A DNA stretch of 12,063 nt, taken from the NCBI GenBank assembly GCA_021785795.1, contig JAJYEK010000104.1, forward strand, positions 1-12,063. Direction: 5' to 3'. The position numbers and the translations under genes are program-made. Of this stretch, positions 1 through 6,806 are shown piece by piece. The DNA comes from Pseudomonadota bacterium (GTDB taxonomy: Bacteria; Pseudomonadota; Gammaproteobacteria; Acidiferrobacterales; UBA6901). The notes under the pieces were generated by a model that searched no databases, was not told where the DNA came from, and was given only the letters and a program-made list of their open reading frames with translations. Each line of letters starts with the position of its first letter. Positions within the stretch are counted from its first letter, which is position 1.

Positions 1-45
1 GACATCGATAGCTCGATGCTGCAGGAAGAGGCCGGATATACGTGA
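1..45 (+). CDS. 3' end of an upstream reading frame (partial)
   Basis: An open frame enters from the left edge and ends at TGA 43-45, giving the last 14 residues DIDSSMLQEEAGYT. Its stop overlaps a GTG at 42-44 in the GTGA arrangement typical of translationally coupled genes. That overlap is the main reason to believe it is a real gene end. Too little is visible to name a family. Confidence 0.35.
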   Translation, partial: DIDSSMLQEEAGYT

Positions 46-558
46 GCAGTCGATCCTACCTGCCAGAGAACGGAGTGCTTGCAAACGAGAAGGGGTCCAT
101 ATACGTCTCGTGGTTGGCGGTCTCGCTCTTGTGGCCGTCGCCACCGCCGGACTCGGCCTGATGTCAGTTGACGTGATCAATATCGCCGGCTTGCTGTTCG
201 CTGTCGGGGTCGGATGGTGCCTCGCCTGGGTTGCGGGGCTTGGGGCATTAGCCGAATATGCCCGCACCAACGAACGGGGCGCACTGATAGGCCTTGCCGA
301 TCTCGGTTCGGATGTGATCGCCGCGGTTCTGACCATTGCCGGCGGCGCGGCGCTGGCCTCCCTGAGCGCTGGCCTCCCTGAGCGCTGGCCTCCCTGAGCG
401 CTGGCCTCCCTGAGCGCTGGCCTCCCTGAGCGCTGGCCTCCCTGAGCGCTGGCGGCCTCAGCGCGGTCGGGGTCGCAGCATTGCTCATGACGCTCGCCAT
501 CAGCCTCTCGTGGTGGCCCGCATCGGGTCGCACCCTTTCCTCTCCGGAGACCGATTGA
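42..558 (+). pseudogene. multi-pass membrane protein, out of frame because of a 16-bp repeat expansion
   Basis: Two hydrophobic reading frames fit together as one membrane protein. From about 110 the second frame encodes several membrane-type segments (VAVATAGLGLMSV, INIAGLLFAVGVGW, DVIAAVLTIAGGAAL) and then enters a 16-bp tandem repeat and stops at 395-397. Directly after the repeat the first frame continues with another good membrane helix (GVAALLMTLAISLSWW) and ends at TGA 556-558. With one, four or seven repeat copies the two halves join in frame as ...AALASLSAGGLSAVG...; six copies break them. The likely start is GTG 42, overlapping the preceding stop. From 42 to about 115 the plausible residues (NEKGSIYVSWLAVSLL) lie in the third frame, so a second frameshift near 115-135 is possible. 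The segment around NERGALIGLADLGSDV weakly recalls cation diffusion facilitator transporters. The family is not established. Confidence 0.55.
353..453 (+). repeat. 16-bp tandem repeat, six full copies plus a 5-nt partial
   Basis: The unit CTGGCCTCCCTGAGCG is repeated perfectly six times (353-368, 369-384, 385-400, 401-416, 417-432, 433-448) and is followed by a partial CTGGC. Sixteen is not a multiple of three, so each gain or loss of a copy changes the reading frame of the membrane protein gene that contains it. The absence of any mismatch between copies points to recent expansion or ongoing slippage. Confidence 0.97.
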
Positions 559-850
559 ACGAAGAAAGCCAACGTCCATTACGCGGGATCTAAAGGCCAG
601 AGTCTGGCCCTGTAGTAAAACGGGCATCTAGATACCGCATCGCGATGCGGCACAGGCAGATCAACCCGACGAACTGGAAACCGGAGGGCACGACTGCGGC
701 GTTGTCCAGTCTCACAACATCAGACCAATGCCGGGAAAACAATCGGACAGAACCGAAGACCACGGCTTCTGGACCATCCAGATGAGCCCCCCCGCAAGCC
801 CGTCAATCCGCGTGCGCCTCGACAGAGCCACAATAAACAGGCTCGCTTGC
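559..850. other. gene-free stretch downstream of arsA with two short inverted repeats
   Basis: I find no convincing gene here. It is bounded by two converging units: the broken membrane protein gene (plus) and arsA (minus). It holds GGCCAGA-G-TCTGGCC (595-609) and a perfect 16-bp palindrome CCGCATCGCGATGCGG (635-650). Neither is followed by a run of T on either strand, so they are poor Rho-independent terminators. A run of seven C lies at 787-793. Confidence 0.6.
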
Positions 851-2611
851 CTAAGACCGCGAATAAATGAGTGCGCGCAGACGCTCGGCACCGACCGGCT
901 CTTCTTTTAACAGCGGCACCACCGCGTAGCGGGTGGTGTATTGCGTTGCCACCCCATGGATTTCCTGGAGTTCGCTTACAGCTCTCTGCCGCAGCAAGGG
1001 GGATCTGACGGAAGCGGCCGCCACACTGGTATTGATGATCCATGCCCAGGGTTCGATGCCCGCGCGCCGCAAGTCAGCCTGCAGATGGGCGGCTTCCAGA
1101 ACAGGTGTCGTCTCCGCCAGTGTCACAACGAGAACCTTCGTTTTCTTCGGGTTCTGCAACCGCATCATGGGTGTTGCGAAAGACATGCCCCTATTGCCCA
1201 TCTGGCGGGTCATTTCACGATGATAAGCGCCCGCGGCGTCAAGCAAAAGCAAGGTGTGCCCGGTCGGTGCGGTGTCCATAACAACAAATTTCTTGCCGGC
1301 TTCATGAAGGACGCGCGAGAACGCCTGGAAGACGGCGATTTCCTCGGTGCAGGGAGAACGCAGATCCTCTTCCAGCAGGGTACGGCCCTGCGCATCAAGT
1401 TGCGCGCCCTTCGTCTCCAGCACATGCTGGCGATAATGCGCGGTCTCGGCCTGCGGATCGATCCGGCTTACGGTGAGATGGTCCAGGGAAACATTTAAGG
1501 TTTCCGTCAGGTGCGCTGCCGGATCCGAGGTGGTCAAATGCACCGGCAAGCCGCGACGGGCGAGCTCCACTGCGATGGCTGCTGCCAACGTGGTCTTGCC
1601 GACACCGCCTTTTCCCATCAGCATCACCAGTCCCTGTCCATCAGCGGCGATGTCGTCGACCAGATCCGCCAATCGGGGCTCGTCCAGAGCAATGGGTGCG
1701 TCGCCGGAGACTTGCGGTGATGATGGCGCGTCCGTCAACAACTGGCGCAACGCCTCCAGGCTGACCAGATTGAAGGCCTTGAGCGGGATAGAGTCCCGAG
1801 GCAGTGTCTTCAAGCCTTCGGGAATCGCGTTCAGTGCTGCCTGTTCCCGTTGCCAGAGAGCGGCGGCCAGCGGATCACCGGCGGCTTCGGCAGAGGGCAG
1901 AATGCCATTTATGACGAGATACTGCTGCGTAAAACCAATGGCCGCGAGCTCTTCCCGGGTGCGGGCCACCTCGCGCAGGGCGGCCTGCTGGGGGCGCGCG
2001 ACTAGCACGAGCCGCGTCAACAAGGGACTGGCCAGGGCTTCGACCGCCGCCTTGTACTGAATGCGCTGCTTTTCAAGGCCCGCAAGCGGGCCAAGACACG
2101 AAGCATCGCCTTGGCCCGCCTCCAGGAAACCGCTCCAGGCGCCGGGCAGCTGCAGCAAGCGGATGGTGTGACCCGTAGGGGCCGTATCAAAAATGATGTG
2201 CTGATAAGTTCCGGTCAGCGTGGGGTCGGTCAAAAGGGCTGTAAATTCGTCAAAGGCCGCGATCTCTGTTGTACAAGCTCCGGAAAGCTGTTCCTCAATA
2301 CTCGCGACGACGGCTTCCGGCAACACGCCCCGCACGGGGCCGACAATACGCTGACGATAGGCCCCGGCGGCCGCCTGCGGATCGATTTCCAGCGCATCCA
2401 GTCCTTGTGCTCCGCTGACCGGCGTGATCGTATCGCCGATGGTCTGGCCGAATACCTGACCGATATTGGAGGCCGGATCGGTACTGACAAGGAGCACCCG
2501 CCTGCCCTGCTCCGCCAGATGGATGGCGGTGGCGCAAGACAGGGACGTCTTGCCAACACCCCCTTTGCCGGTGAAGAACACAAAACGAGGCGGCTCCTTG
2601 AGAAATTGCAT
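851..2611 (-). CDS. arsA: ArsA, arsenite/antimonite-stimulated ATPase
   Basis: A 586-residue, two-domain ATPase that energises arsenite export, normally bound to the ArsB permease at the inner membrane. It matches the plasmid R773 enzyme along its whole length. The A1 half has the P-loop GKGGVGKTS at residues 15-23 and DTAPTGHT from 142. The A2 half has GKGGVGKT at 333-340 and a second DTAPTGHT from 446. The three metalloid-binding cysteines are present as C113 (LSGACTTEIA), C172 (ASCLGPLAG) and C421 (SPCTEEIAVF). I chose ATG 2611 because MQFL...PP begins R773-type ArsA. An ATG at 2626 overlaps the arsD stop (TAATG), and an ATG at 2653 would only add residues with no family match. The 1-nt overlap or 14-nt gap to arsD implies translational coupling. 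No permease gene follows it. Confidence 0.97.
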   Translation of the reverse strand: MQFLKEPPRFVFFTGKGGVGKTSLSCATAIHLAEQGRRVLLVSTDPASNIGQVFGQTIGDTITPVSGAQGLDALEIDPQAAAGAYRQRIVGPVRGVLPEAVVASIEEQLSGACTTEIAAFDEFTALLTDPTLTGTYQHIIFDTAPTGHTIRLLQLPGAWSGFLEAGQGDASCLGPLAGLEKQRIQYKAAVEALASPLLTRLVLVARPQQAALREVARTREELAAIGFTQQYLVINGILPSAEAAGDPLAAALWQREQAALNAIPEGLKTLPRDSIPLKAFNLVSLEALRQLLTDAPSSPQVSGDAPIALDEPRLADLVDDIAADGQGLVMLMGKGGVGKTTLAAAIAVELARRGLPVHLTTSDPAAHLTETLNVSLDHLTVSRIDPQAETAHYRQHVLETKGAQLDAQGRTLLEEDLRSPCTEEIAVFQAFSRVLHEAGKKFVVMDTAPTGHTLLLLDAAGAYHREMTRQMGNRGMSFATPMMRLQNPKKTKVLVVTLAETTPVLEAAHLQADLRRAGIEPWAWIINTSVAAASVRSPLLRQRAVSELQEIHGVATQYTTRYAVVPLLKEEPVGAERLRALIYSRS

Positions 2612-2625
2612 GACGCCCGGTCCCA

Positions 2626-2985
2626 TTAGCCGCAGCAGCCGCCTGAACAACATTCCGACGGCTTGTCTTCACCAGCGGACTGCGTGATATCCGCCCAGCG
2701 CGCGAGCTCGGCACGACGCGGATAACGACCAGCCAAAGCCACCGCACCGTCGACCAGGATCAAGGGCAACGCGTCGTGTCCCGAACGCTCAAGGAACTCC
2801 TTGACGCTGGCGTTCTCCGCGAAGGCCATGGGCTGCTGGGCCAGATTAAAGCGCTCGATACGGGCGCCGTTGCCCCGGGCCCACTCCACGTCGGCTGCGA
2901 AACTCACCAACGCCTGATCGACCTCGACCCCGCACACGCCGGTACTGCAACACAGCGCCGGATCGTAGACTTGAATGGTTTTCAT
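2626..2985 (-). CDS. arsD: ArsD, arsenite metallochaperone / weak co-repressor
   Basis: A 119-residue cytosolic protein that takes up As(III) and passes it to ArsA, raising the affinity of the pump at low arsenite. The start MKTIQVYDPALCCSTGVCG carries the essential cysteine triad C12, C13 and C18. The C-terminal tail ECCSGGCCG supplies two vicinal pairs, C112-C113 and C117-C118, as in R773 ArsD (119-120 residues). A good ribosome binding site, AAGGAG, lies 8 nt before ATG 2985. The gene is second in the operon, 40 nt after arsRC, and its TAA runs into a possible arsA start. It should be co-transcribed from the arsRC promoter. Confidence 0.96.
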   Translation of the reverse strand: MKTIQVYDPALCCSTGVCGVEVDQALVSFAADVEWARGNGARIERFNLAQQPMAFAENASVKEFLERSGHDALPLILVDGAVALAGRYPRRAELARWADITQSAGEDKPSECCSGGCCG

Positions 2986-3025
2986 AAGTTGACTCCTTGC
3001 TGTTCCAAAGTGACCCTATCGTGTG

Positions 3026-3862
3026 TTACGCCACGCGCTCACCAATACTATCGAGGGCCGCTTGCAGGCGGGCACGATCCGGCTCGAGGCCCACCCTGGG
3101 CAAAGCCAGAAAGGTTTCTATACGCCGGCGGATGATTCGATAGGCGTCGCGAAACGCCTTATCCTTCTCCGCTTCACTGCCGGCTGCGTGCGCCGGGTCA
3201 TCCACACCCCAATGAGCGCGCAGAGCCGGCCCCATATAAGCGGGACAGGTCTCGCCTGCTGCGCTCGCACAGAGCGTGATGACAATGTCTGGAATCAGGG
3301 GAAGGGCCTCCCAGGATTTGCTGTGAAGACCACTGGTCGCGATGCCTTCCCGCTCGAGGAGCGCAAGCGCCCGCGGATGCACAAAACCGGTTGGGTGGCT
3401 GCCTGCGCTCATGACCTGAAAACCCGGCGGCGCCAAATGCCGGAAAACGGCCTCGGCCAGAACGGAGCGGCAGGAATTGCCGGTACACAGAAAAAGGATA
3501 TTCATGGGTTTGTGTTCCACGCAGACCATACTGGTCTCCTTCAGGCAGGGGTTTGGCGCAATAAAGCACCGGTCGGGATGTCCGGCACAGCATTCCGCCG
3601 TCAAAAAGGCGATCAGATCCTGTACGAGGGCAAGCTGCGCCCGGTAACGCTGGAATCGCCCCTCGGCGGTCACAGTCAGCAGTCCCGCATAGGTCATTTC
3701 CTTTAAGTGAAAAGAGGCCTTGTTGGATGCCAGACCCAACGCGGCCCCGATCTGCCCGGCGACCAGCCCTGCCGGGCTTTCGCGCACCAGCAACCGATAG
3801 ATATCGAGCCGCACTCCAGAGGAAAAGGACTCGAAGATTCGAATGGCCTGTTCTTTCTCCAT
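3026..3862 (-). CDS. arsRC: ArsRC fusion: ArsR-family repressor joined to LMW-phosphatase-type arsenate reductase
   Basis: One uninterrupted 278-residue frame encodes two ars proteins. Residues 1 to about 99 form an ArsR/SmtB winged helix (recognition region NKASFHLKEMTYAGLL) ending in CCAGHPDRC. C91, C92 and C99 resemble the C-terminal arsenite site of Acidithiobacillus-type ArsR rather than the ELCVCDL site of R773 ArsR. A linker of about 20 residues with C106 and C114 leads to a second domain from M120, MNILFLCTGNSCRS. This is the CX5R loop of thiol-dependent arsenate reductases, with C126 and R132. It also has C198 and C206 (ITLCASAAGETCP), placed like the resolving pair of thioredoxin-linked ArsC, and a late VDDPAH segment. 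ArsR-ArsC fusions are known in Leptospirillum and relatives. The protein would sense As(III) and also make it from As(V). M120 has no clear ribosome binding site, so a separate ArsC product is unlikely. Confidence 0.95.
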   Translation of the reverse strand: MEKEQAIRIFESFSSGVRLDIYRLLVRESPAGLVAGQIGAALGLASNKASFHLKEMTYAGLLTVTAEGRFQRYRAQLALVQDLIAFLTAECCAGHPDRCFIAPNPCLKETSMVCVEHKPMNILFLCTGNSCRSVLAEAVFRHLAPPGFQVMSAGSHPTGFVHPRALALLEREGIATSGLHSKSWEALPLIPDIVITLCASAAGETCPAYMGPALRAHWGVDDPAHAAGSEAEKDKAFRDAYRIIRRRIETFLALPRVGLEPDRARLQAALDSIGERVA

Positions 3863-3898
3863 CGTTCAAGACTACATGAGATATTGATATAATGTCAA
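3862..3898 (-). promoter_or_regulatory. arsRC promoter, apparently giving a leaderless transcript
   Basis: On the minus strand a consensus -35 TTGACA (3898-3893) is followed by an 18-nt AT-rich spacer and a -10-like TAGTCT (3874-3869). The expected start point, about 7 nt later, falls at 3862, the A of the arsRC ATG. No Shine-Dalgarno sequence precedes that ATG, which agrees with a leaderless mRNA. The spacer contains ATATCAATAT, an AT-rich symmetric element of the kind ArsR proteins bind, so it probably also holds the operator. Confidence 0.6.
3885..3893 (+). promoter_or_regulatory. possible divergent extended -10 element
   Basis: TGATATAAT matches the extended -10 consensus (TGnTATAAT) on the plus strand, inside the spacer of the arsRC promoter. 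A weak -35, TTCAAG at 3865-3870, lies 17 nt upstream. It would fire away from arsRC into 3900-4050, where I see no gene. It may be a by-product of the AT-rich operator. Confidence 0.3.
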
Positions 3899-4053
3899 AA
3901 GGGCGGCAGTGAGGATAAAGGCGCGCAACCCGCCGACAGACAAATGACCATGGCCGCCCCGCCAAGGGTCGAATCCTCTCTCCTTGAATCCTTGTGATTC
4001 GCGGCGTTTCCTCAGGCAGAGAGATCACCCGTCACTGAAGGTATCCCGCGCGT

Positions 4054-4380
4054 CTACTCGGGTAACACACCGTTATTCAGGTGGCGAACATTGATCCGGC
4101 ATTTCTCCGGTTGTCCGCCACGGCAATGCCTGGCCTCGTCATGGATCATTTCGAGCGTGCCCAACAACTGGCCCCGCATCGCGGAAATCACCCGCACGGT
4201 CAGAAACACCCCGGCAAGGGAAACGGGGGGCCAACAGACCGAGTGTCAGGGGTAATCCGAGCCTGACCAGCACAAGGGGCGGAATAAAAGCGCCGATCGC
4301 CGCGCCGGTCTTCCCCGTAGCCGCAATACCGTGACCCACGGCCGCGCACACTGACGGGAAAAACCTCCGCTGGCAGACGA
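4054..4380 (-). pseudogene. decayed C-terminal part of an MFS transporter
   Basis: Three consecutive pieces in different frames read as one major facilitator C-terminus. The first, 4379-4344, gives LPAEVFPVSVR, the usual loop before the last two helices. The second, about 4343-4232, gives AVGHGIAATGKTGAAIGAF followed by a hydrophobic helix. The third, about 4225-4054, gives LAGVFLTVRVISAMRGQLLG and runs to TAG 4056-4054. One frameshift is near 4343, the other near a run of six G at 4225-4230. GHG...GK.GA..G.F..P is typical of the MFS phosphate and sugar permease group. Only about 110 of an expected 400 or more residues remain, and I recognise nothing upstream of 4380. It lies just upstream of arsRC in the same orientation, so it could once have belonged to the metalloid locus, but that is inference. 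Confidence 0.65.
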
Positions 4381-4847
4381 ACCCCCGCAGGAAAAGGTTC
4401 GGGCGTACTGACTTACGGGTCAAGCACCACAGAGGTCGTCCATGGCGCGCGGCGTCCCGACAGGGTCGCCTGCGGGCCCATCCTGGCAGATGGGCTGCTC
4501 GCGTCTGCCCGCGTATTCATCCTGCCGGAAACCGCGCGGCACCCGCGAGGTTACGCGCCTTCACTTCGCTTGCCACAAAAGCCCGCATCGGTTGCGCAGT
4601 GGCAAACCCGAAACGATGTGCATGCCAGACAGGCCGCCAAGAGGCAATGGAACGCAAGAATGCAGGACTACAGACCGTGACACCTTCCGTGATGGATCTC
4701 CCCGCGGCCACGCCTACCTTCGGCTTGCGCCAGCGCGGGACGGGGCCGGTTTATTCCACCCACATTCCGCGGGCTGCGACAAACCGGGATCGTGTCCGCG
4801 TCATGCCCGCGGCAAGATCGCGCCCGACATCCAAAGGGCGCGCGGCC
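4381..4847. other. stretch without a recognisable gene
   Basis: Several open frames cross this region on both strands, but none has a recognisable motif or convincing ribosome binding site. On the plus strand a frame around 4500-4690 reads VFILPETARHP and later RQWNARMQDYRP before a stop. It looks protein-like but I cannot place it. The region probably contains more eroded coding sequence. Confidence 0.4.
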
Positions 4848-5714
4848 TCAATGTTTTGTCTGATCGCTTTTCGATTGCAGTCGCGCGGCGATGCCTTGCA
4901 GCAAACCCGCGGCCAATCCGGCAAGCAGTGCCGTTTCGTGGCGCAGGGTCTCCTGCCCTTTCTGCACCTGGCTACGGGCTGTCGTCGTCAGCGTCTTGGA
5001 CAGCTGGGCAAGCGCATCCCTTACCCGCTCGCTCACGACGGAACCGCTGCTGCGTGCGTCTTCGGCCAGTTCATTGAACGTGGATCGGACGGCGCCCTGG
5101 GTATTGCGCGCAGCGTCCTGCAGGGTTTCGGCGAATAGTGTCTGCAGGGTGGCAAGATCGTCGGCCGCCCGCCTCAATCCCTGTTGCGAGAAGTCCTTGG
5201 TGCGCCCGGCGGCTTCCATGATAGCGAGCTGCGCGGCTTCCGCGGCGCCCGCGAGGGCCTCATCCAGACCGCGCATCGCCTCTTTCAGTGCCCGGGTACC
5301 CGCGTCACCCAAAGGGACAACACCTTCACGAGCGCCCTGGATGACCGCCGTCATCACATGCCGGAAGGCATTGATGTCCAGATTGCCGTGCCTGAGTGCA
5401 TCTAGCGTGATCGCGCGCACCTGCGCTGCGATCGTTGCCGGATCGGCGGCAAACGCCTCTTGCACGCGCTGCTCGATTTGGCCGGTGACCGGATTGGGCA
5501 GACGGCCCTGTTCGCGCAGCATCCGATCGATCTGCGCTTCGGCCTGCCGCCAATCCTGAGCCATGTCGCCACCCGCAAAGCCGCGCTTTTCCGCAAGGAA
5601 ATAGGCGGCCTCCGTGATCATGCGATAACGTTCTTCCGCGGTTACGGGCAGATTTGCCTGCGCCGCCGTTTGGGGCGGCACGGTTTTGGACTGAGTGGGT
5701 ATGCTTGTGGCCAT
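4848..5714 (-). CDS. DUF2934 / DUF6781-type helical protein
   Basis: A 288-residue protein of unknown function, probably cytosolic. Residues about 28-67 (EERYRMITEAAYFLAEKRG, then DMAQDWRQAEAQI) match the short DUF2934 motif IREAAYxLxEKRG...DWxxAE. The rest is almost wholly alpha-helical and alanine-rich (ADPATIAAQVRAITLDALR, LKEAMRGLDEALAGAAEAAQ), resembling DUF6781 and, loosely, phasin-like amphipathic proteins. The C-terminus has a more hydrophobic stretch (ALLAGLAAGLLQGIAARL). The frame is open back to 5951, but ATG 5714 is chosen because AAGGAG lies 8 nt before it and the upstream extension looks non-coding. It sits alone between the ars operon and the mer locus, reading in the ars direction. 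A cluster of palindromes lies 50-125 nt upstream. Confidence 0.85.
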   Translation of the reverse strand: MATSIPTQSKTVPPQTAAQANLPVTAEERYRMITEAAYFLAEKRGFAGGDMAQDWRQAEAQIDRMLREQGRLPNPVTGQIEQRVQEAFAADPATIAAQVRAITLDALRHGNLDINAFRHVMTAVIQGAREGVVPLGDAGTRALKEAMRGLDEALAGAAEAAQLAIMEAAGRTKDFSQQGLRRAADDLATLQTLFAETLQDAARNTQGAVRSTFNELAEDARSSGSVVSERVRDALAQLSKTLTTTARSQVQKGQETLRHETALLAGLAAGLLQGIAARLQSKSDQTKH

Positions 5715-5763
5715 GGTCTTGACTCCTTGCGCGATTGGACCGGCGCTCTTTACGTTTGACAAG

Positions 5764-5787
5764 GGGCGGACACTTAAGTGTCCGCCC
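5764..5787. repeat. perfect 24-bp palindrome
   Basis: Half-site GGGCGGACACTT is followed immediately by its exact reverse complement. It lies 50 nt upstream of the DUF2934 gene start. It has no spacer and no T-run, so an operator for a dimeric regulator or a structured 5' leader fits better than a terminator. Confidence 0.9.
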
Positions 5788-5790
5788 GCG

Positions 5791-5836
5791 TTGCGCGACG
5801 CAATCCTGTTTCCTTGCGCGCTTCGGTGTACCGAAG
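5791..5836. repeat. two further short inverted repeats
   Basis: TTGCG-CGA-CGCAA lies at 5791-5803 and CTTCGGT-GT-ACCGAAG at 5821-5836. With the 24-bp palindrome they make three symmetric elements within 75 bp upstream of the DUF2934 gene. The word TTGCGCG also occurs three times here (5727-5733, 5791-5797, 5814-5820). Confidence 0.7.
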
Positions 5837-6806
5837 TCACACCAGCCCTCAGATTCGCCGTTACCGGTCCGGTCTCTGGATGATCCTGTTGGGGCTCACG
5901 GCTTGGCATAGGCTGCGCACCGAAGGGACTGGCGATGTCGCGGACCGGCACCCCACCGTATTGGCGTCCTGCCCGTGAGCGTGTGACGACATAGCCAATA
6001 CCCTCGTGCGCGTTTGTCCCAAACCGGCTTTGATCGCTCCACTAAACATGAGGGTAGTGTGCACCAGATCGTGCTACGAATGATCCGCACATCGGGCACA
6101 GGGAGCGTATTGTCCGTTGGTCCTCCACAGAGCGGAAACCAGCGCGCGCCTTGAATGTCGGGTTGGCGCGGATGGCTGCTATCACAAGCACGGGCGTGGC
6201 CTCTGTCTTTGCCTTTCTCCCGGGCTGCGCGGCATCGCGTCATCCCGCTGGATGCGCGCAACCGGCCTGATCACTGGCGCAATCAAGCCGGCTTATGCGC
6301 AGCGGATCGTCGGCCACCCCAGGCGAGATGAGCGGCGGGTCCGCGCGGGCAACCTCCCCTGCATCCATCTCTTGCGCAGGCCGCCTGCAGTCTTCCGTCA
6401 GCCTGCCATCCTACGATCCGCTTGCCGCCCGCACCCGATACACGCAAAGGCGGGATGAAGAGAACCGCCCAGGCAGCACCTTAAACCGCCTGTTCCGCAC
6501 CGACGACTTGGACCTGCGTTTCGCCGGCGCCGCACGCCACCGATACCAGACCCAACGGCCCAAAGACATGGATGAAAAGTGCAAACGGTAAAGGGCGAAC
6601 CCCGTATGAACGGACCCTCGCCCGGGACACGCGACTACATCGAGGATGCCACACCCGGGCGGCCTGAAAGCCGCAATGCCGCACAATCCTTCGGGCTGCA
6701 ACCGAAAGAAAGCCTCGCTAAAGCCCGGCCGCAATGGCACTCGACCTGATGACACTGCCCGGACATTCCCGCAAGAAAGACCCACGCCGATAGGCTCCGT
6801 GCGCAT
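5837..6806. other. 970-bp stretch without a recognisable gene
   Basis: This lies between the DUF2934 gene and the 3' end of merR. All six frames hold only short or low-quality open stretches without a known motif. A minus-strand piece ending at TAA 6483-6481 reads like a real C-terminus (HVFGPLGLVSVACGAG then ETQVQVVGAEQAV), but I cannot name it. GCCCGGG and its complement flank a 27-nt loop around 6619-6660. The region probably represents eroded genes or a recombination junction. Confidence 0.45.

Noticed and set aside
177..572. Minus-strand frame with a repeated ALREASAQGGQRSGRP peptide
   Set aside because: It is the antisense reading of the 16-bp tandem repeat; the peptide period comes only from 3 x 16 bp, and the plus-strand frames have the membrane-protein signal.
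2612..2653. Longer arsA start at 2653
   Set aside because: The added residues overlap the arsD end, have no family counterpart, and MQFL at 2611 matches the known ArsA start.
3968..3982. GGGTCGAATCCTCTC resembling the T-loop of a tRNA
   Set aside because: The T-stem does not pair properly and no acceptor, D or anticodon arms can be found around it.
2989..5730. Identical 12-mer TTGACTCCTTGC before both arsD (2989-3000) and the DUF2934 gene (5719-5730)
   Set aside because: On the minus strand both are Shine-Dalgarno contexts (GCAAGGAGTCAA); the shared core is explained by ribosome binding, and two copies are too few to claim more.
5715..5951. A 79-codon N-terminal extension of the DUF2934 protein
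   Set aside because: It would run through the palindrome cluster, has no motif, and the ribosome binding site points to ATG 5714.
6481..6590. Minus-strand C-terminus-like peptide (HVFGPLGLVSVACGAG...)
   Set aside because: It looks protein-like but has no recognised family, no start signal and no continuation upstream, so I did not call a gene.
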